From NCBI GenBank assembly GCA_903932565.1, contig CAIZGQ010000517.1:1-7955 (forward strand): a stretch of DNA of 7,955 nucleotides, written 5' to 3'. Made by a program: the position numbers and the translations under genes. This document shows positions 1-5,920 of the stretch, one piece after another; the first letter of the stretch is position 1; every line of letters starts with the position of its first letter. This DNA comes from an uncultured Hyphomicrobiales bacterium. Its GTDB lineage: Bacteria > Pseudomonadota > Alphaproteobacteria > Rhizobiales > Beijerinckiaceae. The notes beneath the pieces were generated by a model that saw only the letters and a program-made list of their open reading frames with translations, was not told where the DNA came from and made no database searches.

Positions 1-133
1 GGCACGCGGAGCGTGACGGATGAGGGTTTGCATGGCGCTCTAAATTACCCTCACCCGGCGCGGAACGCGCCACCCTCCCAAGGGAGAGGGTCGTCCAAGT
101 TGCGGCTAATCCTCTCCCCGCATATGGGAACAG
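1..133. repeat. Composite intergenic palindromic (REP-like) element
   Basis: Three adjacent inverted repeats are readable here. TGAGGGT (21-27) pairs with ACCCTCA (47-53). GGCGCG (57-62) pairs with CGCGCC (66-71) around a GAA loop. CTCCC (75-79) pairs with GGGAG (82-86) across AA, with more CCC/GGG pairing outside it. The mix of CCCTCACCC, a GC-rich core and CTCCC/GGGAG blocks looks like the dispersed palindromic repeats seen between genes in many rhizobial genomes; that family likeness is from memory and was not tested. It lies downstream of ychF and may also help end that transcript, but no U-tract follows a hairpin on the minus strand, so it is not called a terminator. Confidence 0.55.
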
Positions 134-164
134 GGAAATAAACCCCGGCCCAGTCGCGAAGCCC

Positions 165-1262
165 TTAATTCGCGAACCGGAAGTGCAGCACGTCGCCATC
201 GGCAACGACATATTCCTTGCCTTCCAGGCGGAACTTGCCAGCTTCGCGGGCCCCGGACTCGCCGTTGCAGGCGACATAATCCTCATAGGCAATCGTCTCG
301 GACCGGATGAAGCCTTTTTCAAAATCCGTATGGATCACACCGGCGGCTTGCGGCGCGCGCGTGCCAGCTTCAATCGTCCAGGCGCGCGCTTCCTTCGGCC
401 CCACGGTGAAATACGTGATGAGATGGAGTAGGCCGTAACCCGCGCGGATGACGCGATTGAGGCCGGGCTCTGCCAGGCCGACAGCTTCCAGATAATCCTT
501 CTGGTCCGCAAACGGCAGCACCGCAATCTCGCTCTCGATTTTCGCAGATACGACGACGGCAACGGCACCTTCTTCGGCAGCGCGGCCCTTCACGCGCTCA
601 GAAAAATCATTGCCCGTATCAGCAGCAGCTTCTTCGACGTTGCAGACGTAAAGGACGGGCTTTGACGACAACAGCCCAAGGCCTGCAAACAATTTGCGCT
701 CATCAGCATGCACCGAAACGATGCGGGCGGGCTTTCCGTCGCGCAGCACGGTCAGGCACCGCAGCACAAGATCGAGCGTTTCCTTCGATTCCTTGTCGCT
801 GCCGCGGGCTTTCTTTTCAAGATTCGTGACACGCTTCTCGAGGCTGTCGAGATCGGCCAGCATCAACTCGGTTTCAATGGTGTCGATATCGCTGATCGGA
901 TCGATCTTGCCCTCGACATGGGTGATGTCACCATCTTCAAAGCAGCGCACGACATGGGCGATGGCGTCGCATTCGCGGATGTTGGCCAGAAACTGGTTGC
1001 CGAGGCCCTCGCCCTTTGAGGCGCCGCGCACCAGACCGGCGATATCGACGAAGGTGAGACGGGTCGGGATGATTTCCTTCGACCCGGCGATTTTGGTCAG
1101 CACCTCAAGGCGCGGGTCCGGCACGGCCACGTCGCCCACATTGGGTTCAATCGTGCAGAACGGATAGTTCGCGGCCTGCGCCGCTGCCGTCTGCGTGAGG
1201 GCGTTGAAGAGGGTCGATTTGCCGACGTTGGGCAGGCCAACGATGCCACACTTGAAACCCAT
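165..1262 (-). CDS. ychF: Redox-regulated ATPase YchF (OBG-family P-loop NTPase)
   Basis: This is a 365-residue protein, the usual YchF length. It is a cytoplasmic TRAFAC-class NTPase that binds ribosomes and, in family members, prefers ATP over GTP. The P-loop GLPNVGKST is at residues 9-17 and the Walker B/G3 DIAGL at 73-77. The usual NKxD guanine motif is replaced by NVEE at about 208-211, as in YchF proteins. A coiled-coil insertion spans about 135-165. The C-terminal TGS domain starts near 278, with FTVGPKEARAWTI, DFEKGFIR (313-320) and the terminal VADGDVLHFRF block. The frame is open a further 33 codons upstream, but MGFKCGIVGLPNVGKST is the conserved N-terminus and a GGAAA ribosome site lies about 9 bases upstream, so 1262 is the start. 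In many Rhizobiales ychF follows pth directly; here two genes separate them. Confidence 0.97.
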   Translation of the reverse strand: MGFKCGIVGLPNVGKSTLFNALTQTAAAQAANYPFCTIEPNVGDVAVPDPRLEVLTKIAGSKEIIPTRLTFVDIAGLVRGASKGEGLGNQFLANIRECDAIAHVVRCFEDGDITHVEGKIDPISDIDTIETELMLADLDSLEKRVTNLEKKARGSDKESKETLDLVLRCLTVLRDGKPARIVSVHADERKLFAGLGLLSSKPVLYVCNVEEAAADTGNDFSERVKGRAAEEGAVAVVVSAKIESEIAVLPFADQKDYLEAVGLAEPGLNRVIRAGYGLLHLITYFTVGPKEARAWTIEAGTRAPQAAGVIHTDFEKGFIRSETIAYEDYVACNGESGAREAGKFRLEGKEYVVADGDVLHFRFAN

Positions 1263-1339
1263 GGGAGATGTTTCCGGATTTGAAGGAAAGCGCCTGGAAT
1301 CCCCACCTCTCGGCAGGCCAGCTGCCTGATGCTGCCTGC

Positions 1340-1368
1340 CGTATGAAGCGCCAAACCGCAAAAGGCAA
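1340..1368 (-). promoter_or_regulatory. Candidate housekeeping promoter for ychF
   Basis: On the minus strand TTGCCT (-35, 1363-1368) is followed after 17 bases by CATACG (-10, 1340-1345), giving a leader of about 70 bases. The -10 is a poor match, so this is weak. A 7-bp inverted repeat, GGCAGGC (1312-1318) with GCCTGCC (1334-1340), begins at the edge of the -10 and would form a hairpin near the 5' end of the transcript. Confidence 0.3.
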
Positions 1369-1422
1369 GCACCTGACCGGCTTCGCTGGAAAGACCTGAC
1401 AGTCGCTGACGCACTGAACCTC

Positions 1423-1452
1423 TTGCACAGATCGCCGCTGCCACGCTATGTG
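1423..1452 (+). promoter_or_regulatory. Candidate promoter for the ychJ-like gene (leaderless arrangement)
   Basis: TTGCAC (1423-1428) and TATGTG (1447-1452) are separated by 18 bases, close to the rhizobial housekeeping pattern CTTGAC-N17-CTATAT. Transcription would begin about 6-8 bases after the -10, which is at or next to the ATG at 1458. No Shine-Dalgarno sequence precedes that ATG, which fits a leaderless message. Confidence 0.45.
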
Positions 1453-1457
1453 GCGCC

Positions 1458-1973
1458 ATGATCCTGACCACATGCCCCTGCCGCGCGACGGCCACCACCC
1501 CGATCTCCTATGACGCGTGCTGCCGACCGGCGCTGGAGGGCACAAAGCCCGCGGCGACCGCCGAGGCGCTGATGCGCTCGCGCTACACGGCCTATGTCGT
1601 GGGAAATCTGGATTACCTCATCGAAACGGTCGCCCCGGAAGCGCGCCACGACATTGAGCGCGGCTCATTGGAGAGCTGGTCCAAGGAATCGAAGTGGCAC
1701 GGCCTCGACATTGTCGAGACGGTTGATGGCCAACCCGGCGACAAGACGGGCACCGTCGAATTCGTCGCCCACTTCACCCGCGACGACAAGCGCCAGACCC
1801 ATCATGAGCGTGGCACGTTCCGCTTCGGCGAGCCCGGCAATCACTGGTATTTCATCGATGGTGTGAAGCCGAAGGGCAAGACCATCGTCAAGGACCAGCA
1901 GGTCGGCCGCAACGACCCTTGCCCCTGCGGCAGCGGCAAGAAATACAAGAAGTGCCACGGGGTGGCGGCCTAA
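1458..1973 (+). CDS. YchJ-family (UPF0225) protein with C-terminal SEC-C motif
   Basis: This is a 171-residue cytoplasmic protein of the YchJ/UPF0225 family, whose biochemical role is not established. The C-terminus carries a clear SEC-C metal-binding motif, CPCGSGKKYKKCH (155-167), the same CxCx8CH module that ends SecA and binds zinc. The N-terminus has a degenerate second copy, CPC (6-8) with CC at 21-22. The middle (about 30-145) is the NTF2-like YchJ domain, with the family signature ALMRSRYTAYVVGNLDYLIET at the start and HERGTFRF...HWYFIDG near the end. The ATG at 1458 is the only start that keeps the first cysteine pair. It is divergent from ychF and its stop is 8 bases from the stop of the converging glycosyltransferase. 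It may act in protein quality control or bind zinc or ribosomes, but that is inference. Confidence 0.9.
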   Translation: MILTTCPCRATATTPISYDACCRPALEGTKPAATAEALMRSRYTAYVVGNLDYLIETVAPEARHDIERGSLESWSKESKWHGLDIVETVDGQPGDKTGTVEFVAHFTRDDKRQTHHERGTFRFGEPGNHWYFIDGVKPKGKTIVKDQQVGRNDPCPCGSGKKYKKCHGVAA

Positions 1974-1981
1974 GTCGTCGC

Positions 1982-3184
1982 TCAGGCAGCCACGGCTTTT
2001 GCAGCCACAGGCTCACGCGCAGTCACTTCCGCGACCATCGTGTTGGCCATCTTGGCGGTGACGCTCTCCCAGACGTAATGGCTGGCAGCATAAGTGCGCC
2101 CGGCGGCACCCATGGACTGGCAGAGCGCCGGGTCAGACAGCAACCGTCGCAAGGCGTCGGCAAGGCGCTCGACGTTGCCGACTGGAACGCGAAGACCCGT
2201 GAGCCCCTCGACAACCGAGTCTCGGAACCCGCCAGTGTCGGTGGCGATCACCGGCAAGGCGGCCAGTGAGGCTTCCACAGACGCGGCCGCAGAGGGCTCC
2301 AGCCGACTGGGCAGGCAGAAGATCGATGCCTGCGCGAGGGCGTCACCGACGCCGTCCAGAGGAAGCCGACCGACGACATCGATCGCAGGATGGCTGAGCA
2401 CGGGGGCTGCGCCAACGATTGTCAGCCGGGCCTTGGGAAACTCCGGCAGCACCTGTTCAAACGCCTGCACCAATTGCGCCCCGCCCTTGCGGTCCCAATC
2501 GAGGCCCACAAAGATAATCTTCTGCGCGGCGTAGCGTTCAAGGCTCTGGTCAACGTGGGTCGCGCGCGCGTTGGCGCCGACATTGATGACAGCGGTCTTG
2601 GCGCGATCAATGCCGTAGAACTCATGCAGCGCCTCGACCACATGGCTCGACTGGACCATAAACTTGTCAACATGCGCATAGAGCGCGCGCTCGCGATCAA
2701 TGACTTGCGAGGAGGCTGGCGTGCCTTGGAAATCGCCATGCTCGCGGTTGAGGATCACATCATCCGCATGGATGAAAAAAGGCAATCCCGGCAGGCTTGA
2801 ATTGAAGGCACCGCCGGTCTGAAGGATGGCGACAACGTTCGGCGTTGCTGAAATTTGCTGACGCATCAAATCTGAGGCCATGTCGAACATGGTTGTTGAC
2901 TTGTACATGCAGGCCGCAAGGTCGGTCTTGGACCGAAACGCGCGAAAACCGTGTTCCTTGAAAGCCCCCCACATTGCCCTTGCCAACAGCGAGCGGTTGG
3001 CCTTGATGACCGGCCAGATCCGGAATGGCACATAATCAAAGCCAGCTGCAGCCAGCTGGGGTGCAAGATGCAATTGCACAAAATCATTCGCGCGGGACAT
3101 ATGATCCATCTGGGCGTGAAAGATCACGCCGCGCGGAAACGAGCGCTGGTTCGACAAAGTCACTGCCCCAGAAGGATAAGTCAT
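1982..3184 (-). CDS. GT4-family glycosyltransferase (GT-B fold, group 1)
   Basis: This 400-residue protein has the C-terminal Rossmann domain of group 1 (GT4) glycosyltransferases, which move a sugar from an activated nucleotide donor to a lipid, glycan or small-molecule acceptor. Visible landmarks are VGLDWDRKGG (226-235, the donor-phosphate loop), ARLTIVG (252-258), VGRLP (271-275) and the E-x7-E signature EPSAAASVE (E296 and E304). PVIATDTGGFRDSVVEG and LRVPVGNVERLADALRRLL follow. The N-terminal domain (about 15-205) is less typical and sets the acceptor, which cannot be read from sequence. No signal peptide or membrane helix is evident. The ATG at 3184 lacks a good ribosome site; Met26 or Met29 would be alternatives but would remove the first beta strand (RGVIFHA). 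It lies 75 bases after pth on the same strand and could be co-transcribed with it. No polysaccharide genes surround it. Confidence 0.88.
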   Translation of the reverse strand: MTYPSGAVTLSNQRSFPRGVIFHAQMDHMSRANDFVQLHLAPQLAAAGFDYVPFRIWPVIKANRSLLARAMWGAFKEHGFRAFRSKTDLAACMYKSTTMFDMASDLMRQQISATPNVVAILQTGGAFNSSLPGLPFFIHADDVILNREHGDFQGTPASSQVIDRERALYAHVDKFMVQSSHVVEALHEFYGIDRAKTAVINVGANARATHVDQSLERYAAQKIIFVGLDWDRKGGAQLVQAFEQVLPEFPKARLTIVGAAPVLSHPAIDVVGRLPLDGVGDALAQASIFCLPSRLEPSAAASVEASLAALPVIATDTGGFRDSVVEGLTGLRVPVGNVERLADALRRLLSDPALCQSMGAAGRTYAASHYVWESVTAKMANTMVAEVTAREPVAAKAVAA

Positions 3185-3259
3185 ACCGCAATTTAGGCAG
3201 ATGCCGTCTTGCCCGGCAATCAGGACATCTGTTTCAGGTTAATACACAATGAGTGTGCG

Positions 3260-3850
3260 TCACGCCTGATCGGGGAAACCCGCTGCGGCCATCGCCAGAA
3301 AAACCTTGTTCTGCAAGCTTGAATCGTCTTTCTTCGCAATCAGATCCGCATTGCAACCAATTGCGTCGCAAAGGGTCTCAACCCAGTCCATTTCTGATTT
3401 GGCAAAGTCTCCAAGCACGTAATTGTGGACGAGTGCCTTGTCGCCGGGATGCCCGATGCCGAGCCGCAGGCGCTTGTAGTCGTTACCGACATGCGCCGTG
3501 ATCGAGCGCAATCCATTATGACCGGCGTTGCCGCCACCAAGCTTGATGCGAAACTTGCCCGGGCCCAGATCAAGCTCGTCATGCAAAACAACCACGTCGG
3601 ACAAGCTGAGTTTATGAAACCGCAGGGCCTCGCCCACCGCGCGTCCGGACTCGTTCATGTAGGTCTGCGGCTGCATGAGGATCACCCGCTCAGCCCCGAT
3701 GACTCCTTCCGTACACAAGCTCTGAAACTTCGGCCGCAGGGCTGGCATGTTCATGGAGCGTGCCACCGCCTCCACCGCCATGAATCCGATGTTGTGCCGG
3801 TTCTTTGCATATTGTCGGCCCGGATTGCCAAGACCCACCAGAAGAAGCAT
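3260..3850 (-). CDS. pth: Peptidyl-tRNA hydrolase
   Basis: This 196-residue cytoplasmic enzyme cleaves the ester bond of peptidyl-tRNAs that drop off ribosomes, recycling tRNA. All key residues are present: N9 in GLGNPG, the catalytic base H19 in NRHNIGF, N66 in QPQTYMNESG, D91 in HDELDL and N112 in GHNGLR, matching E. coli N10, H20, N68, D93 and N114. The open frame runs 25 codons further upstream, through the rplY terminator, but MLLLVGLGNPG is the conserved N-terminus, so 3850 is the start. The ribosome site is weak (GGCGGTGG). It sits 108 bases downstream of rplY, the usual alphaproteobacterial partner, with an intrinsic terminator between them and no clear promoter of its own. Expression may therefore depend on read-through or on a promoter inside rplY. 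Confidence 0.97.
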   Translation of the reverse strand: MLLLVGLGNPGRQYAKNRHNIGFMAVEAVARSMNMPALRPKFQSLCTEGVIGAERVILMQPQTYMNESGRAVGEALRFHKLSLSDVVVLHDELDLGPGKFRIKLGGGNAGHNGLRSITAHVGNDYKRLRLGIGHPGDKALVHNYVLGDFAKSEMDWVETLCDAIGCNADLIAKKDDSSLQNKVFLAMAAAGFPDQA

Positions 3851-3891
3851 GCGCCACCGCCACAATCTCAAGTTCGCATTGCCGGAACAGC

Positions 3892-3916
3892 AAAACGCCC
3901 GCGCGAGCGCGGGCGT
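3892..3916 (-). terminator. Rho-independent terminator after rplY
   Basis: A perfect 10-bp GC-rich inverted repeat, ACGCCCGCGC (3895-3904) with GCGCGGGCGT (3907-3916), is followed on the minus strand by TTTT (3892-3895). It lies 43 bases past the rplY stop and 41 bases before the pth start. It can end rplY transcripts or lower the fraction that continues into pth. Confidence 0.85.
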
Positions 3917-3958
3917 CAGGATCATGCAACAAAGCGGCCCGAAAGCCGAGTTTGATGC

Positions 3959-4660
3959 TTACTTCTTGCCTGCAGCAGCCTTGGCCGGAGCTGCCTTGGC
4001 GGCAGCACCCTTGCCAGCAGCGGCCTTTGCCGGTGCCGCAGCGGTGGCAGCACCTGCAGCAGCGGCCGGGGCGGCTGTCGCATCATCACGCACGAGCGGC
4101 GGCGTGATGGTGGCAACCGTGAAATCACGGGTGCGCAGAAGGGGACGACAGCCTTCAGGCAGCGTGACGGCCGAAATATGGATCGACTCGTTGATGTCGG
4201 CCTTGGCCAGATCAACTTCGATGGCTTCCGGGATGTTGTCAGCCGGGACGCGCATTTCGATTGTGTGGAGCACCACGTTCAGCGTGCCACCCTTCTTGAG
4301 GCCCGGCGAGGCTTCCTGGTTGAGGAAATGCACCGGCACGTTGACGCGGAGCGTCGAGCCCGCTGTCAAACGCAGGAAATCGACGTGCAGCGGGGTGTCA
4401 CGGACGACATCAAGCTGGTAATCGCGCGGAATCGCGCGCTGCTTCTTGCCGTCGACGTCGATTTCGAAAATCGTCGTGAGGAAGTGACCGGCGTAGATGA
4501 CCTGATTGATCGTCTTGTAATCGATCGTGATCGATTCCGGTGCCTGACCGCCGCCATAAATGACGGCAGGAATGCGACCCTCACGGCGTACGCTACGGGC
4601 GGCCCCCTTGCCGCTTCCGTTGCGTGCCGAGGCCGCGATCTGCTTGACCGCTGATGCCAT
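3959..4660 (-). CDS. rplY: 50S ribosomal protein L25 / general stress protein Ctc
   Basis: This 233-residue protein is the long (Ctc/TL5) form of L25, which binds 5S rRNA in the large subunit. The L25 domain covers about residues 5-95, with GKGAARSVRREGRIPAVIYGG near the start and RDYQLDVVRDTPLHVDFLRL at 79-98. The beta domain typical of Ctc/TL5 follows (about 100-190), with FLNQEASPGLKKGGTLN and VDLAKADINESIHISAV. Residues 193-233 form a low-complexity Ala/Lys/Pro/Gly tail that probably stays unfolded and adds positive charge. An AAGGAA ribosome site precedes the ATG. Upstream is a candidate promoter at 4760-4788 and downstream a strong terminator, so it may be largely monocistronic despite its neighbour pth. 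Confidence 0.97.
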   Translation of the reverse strand: MASAVKQIAASARNGSGKGAARSVRREGRIPAVIYGGGQAPESITIDYKTINQVIYAGHFLTTIFEIDVDGKKQRAIPRDYQLDVVRDTPLHVDFLRLTAGSTLRVNVPVHFLNQEASPGLKKGGTLNVVLHTIEMRVPADNIPEAIEVDLAKADINESIHISAVTLPEGCRPLLRTRDFTVATITPPLVRDDATAAPAAAAGAATAAAPAKAAAGKGAAAKAAPAKAAAGKK

Positions 4661-4759
4661 GGCTATGTTCCTTTAAGTGAATGGACGGTCGGCAGGGTGC
4701 CGGATTGTCCAAAGCTGCGCCCTCGCCTCCAGGGGTGTCGGTGGACGGACGCGGCTTGC

Positions 4760-4788
4760 ACATAGCCCACGACCGCCCGTGAGGCAAG
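4760..4788 (-). promoter_or_regulatory. Candidate housekeeping promoter for rplY
   Basis: On the minus strand CTTGCC (4783-4788) and CTATGT (4760-4765) are 17 bases apart, two mismatches from the rhizobial consensus CTTGAC-N17-CTATAT. The predicted start is near 4752, giving an untranslated leader of about 90 bases. The gap between prs and rplY otherwise holds only a 5-bp GGCAA/TTGCC hairpin (4783-4794) without a U-tract, so no convincing prs terminator is seen. Confidence 0.45.
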
Positions 4789-4814
4789 TTTGCCGCACAA
4801 GCGTTCCAGCGCGC

Positions 4815-5759
4815 TCAGTCGAACAGGCTGGAGACGCTCTCTTCGTTGGCGGTGCGCATGATGGCTTCACCAATCAGCGGCGCAATGGAGACCACCCGGA
4901 TGTTCTTGGCGACCCGGACGGCTTCCGTTGGCTGGATTGTGTCAGTCAAGACAAGTTCCTTCAGCCGGGACGCTGAAATACGGGCGACCGCGCCGCCCGA
5001 AAGCACGCCATGGGTGATATAGGCGTAGACCTCGCTGGCACCCTTCTCGAGCAGGGCGTCGGCCGCATTGCAGAGCGTTCCCCCGGAATCCACAATGTCA
5101 TCCACCAGGATGCAGCTGCGTCCGGCAACGTCGCCGATCACGTTCATCACTTCGGATTCACCGGGACGCTCGCGGCGCTTGTCGACGATGGCGAGGGTCG
5201 CATCGATGCGTTTGGCAAGTGCGCGGGCGCGAACCACGCCGCCAACGTCCGGCGACACCACAGTGACTTTCTTGAGGTCCAGCCGCTCTTTGATGTCGCG
5301 CACCATGACCGGCGCACCAAACAAATTGTCGGTGGGAATGTCGAAAAAGCCCTGGATCTGACCCGCATGGAGATCGACCGTCAGCACGCGGTCCACACCA
5401 GCGCGGGTGATGAGGTTGGCGACAAGCTTGGCCGAGATGGGCGTCCGGCCTGTCGAACGACGATCCTGGCGGGCATAACCGAAGTACGGGATCACGGCGG
5501 TGATGCGGCGCGCCGAGGAGCGGCGCAGGGCGTCCGTCATGATCAGCGTTTCCATCAGGTGATCATTGGCCGGGAACGACGTCGACTGGACAATAAACGT
5601 GTCCTTGCCGCGAACGTTTTCCTGGATTTCGACGAAGACTTCCATGTCCGCAAACCGCCGCACCTGGCAGCGGGTCAGCGGAACGCCGAGATAGGCGGCA
5701 ATGGCCTCGGTCAACGGGCGGTTGGAATTGCCCGAGAGAATCTTGATTTCGTCAGCCAT
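4815..5759 (-). CDS. prs: Ribose-phosphate pyrophosphokinase (PRPP synthetase, class I)
   Basis: This 314-residue enzyme makes phosphoribosyl pyrophosphate from ribose 5-phosphate and ATP, feeding purine, pyrimidine, histidine, tryptophan and NAD synthesis. It shows YFGYARQDR (92-100), the cation-binding VDLHAGQIQGFF (128-139, with H131), SPDVGGVVRARALAKRI (169-185), the catalytic flexible loop DKRRERPG (193-200) and the ribose-phosphate loop VDDIVDSGGTL (219-229). Length and motifs match class I enzymes, which are hexameric, need phosphate and are inhibited by ADP. A GGAGG ribosome site about 8 bases upstream supports the ATG at 5759. An in-frame TAA directly before that ATG excludes a longer N-terminus. 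Its leader contains a nested hairpin and a possible short upstream frame. Confidence 0.98.
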   Translation of the reverse strand: MADEIKILSGNSNRPLTEAIAAYLGVPLTRCQVRRFADMEVFVEIQENVRGKDTFIVQSTSFPANDHLMETLIMTDALRRSSARRITAVIPYFGYARQDRRSTGRTPISAKLVANLITRAGVDRVLTVDLHAGQIQGFFDIPTDNLFGAPVMVRDIKERLDLKKVTVVSPDVGGVVRARALAKRIDATLAIVDKRRERPGESEVMNVIGDVAGRSCILVDDIVDSGGTLCNAADALLEKGASEVYAYITHGVLSGGAVARISASRLKELVLTDTIQPTEAVRVAKNIRVVSIAPLIGEAIMRTANEESVSSLFD

Positions 5760-5807
5760 TTATCGTGCCTCCGCAGAGTCCGGGTCGCGCGTGTCCCGCA
5801 GGGGCAT
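5760..5807 (-). promoter_or_regulatory. Possible upstream leader frame abutting prs
   Basis: ATG at 5807 opens a 15-codon frame (MPLRDTRDPDSAEAR) whose TAA stop ends on the base directly before the prs ATG, in the same frame. The prs ribosome site lies inside its last codons, so ribosomes finishing it could reinitiate on prs. No ribosome site precedes the short frame and it may be chance. Confidence 0.2.
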
Positions 5808-5847
5808 GATATGCGCGGCAAGAACGGAGCAATCCGTGTTGCATATC
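5808..5847 (-). promoter_or_regulatory. Structured 5' leader of prs
   Basis: GATATGC (5808-5814) and GCATATC (5841-5847) form a perfect 7-bp outer stem enclosing ACGGA (5824-5828) and TCCGT (5833-5837), a 5-bp inner stem with a 4-base loop. The outer stem ends where the prs transcript is predicted to begin, so it would close the extreme 5' end of the mRNA. An alternative GCAAGA/TCTTGC repeat (5818-5823 and 5846-5851) overlaps it. The function is unknown; 5'-end protection or regulated initiation are possibilities. Confidence 0.4.
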
Positions 5848-5852
5848 TTGCG

Positions 5853-5881
5853 CCTATAGCAGCGATGGGTTGTGCAAACAA
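5853..5881 (-). promoter_or_regulatory. Candidate housekeeping promoter for prs
   Basis: On the minus strand TTGTTT (-35, 5876-5881) is followed after 17 bases by TATAGG (-10, 5853-5858). The predicted start is about 5846-5848, exactly at the 5' end of the leader hairpin, giving a leader of roughly 88 bases before prs. Confidence 0.5.
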
Positions 5882-5920
5882 TGGACGACAGGCCCTGTCC
5901 CCCGCCATTGCAAGATCAGC

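Noticed and set aside
1263..1361. A 33-codon upstream extension of ychF
   Set aside because: The conserved N-terminus MGFKCGIVG begins at 1262 with a ribosome site, and the extension contains the candidate promoter and an inverted repeat.
1988..2001. AGCC-AC-GGCT followed by TTTT, looking like a terminator after the ychJ-like gene
   Set aside because: The stem is too short and its loop of two bases is too tight to form, and it lies inside the glycosyltransferase coding sequence.
3851..3925. A 25-codon upstream extension of pth
   Set aside because: It would translate through the rplY terminator, and the canonical N-terminus starts at 3850.
3747..4421. A plus-strand frame with a long Ala/Pro-rich stretch opposite rplY and pth
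   Set aside because: The low-complexity stretch is the mirror of the L25 Ala/Lys tail; no start signals or family motifs are visible.
4783..4794. GGCAA/TTGCC hairpin as a prs terminator
   Set aside because: There are only five base pairs with a two-base loop and no U-tract; the left arm is better explained as the rplY -35 element.
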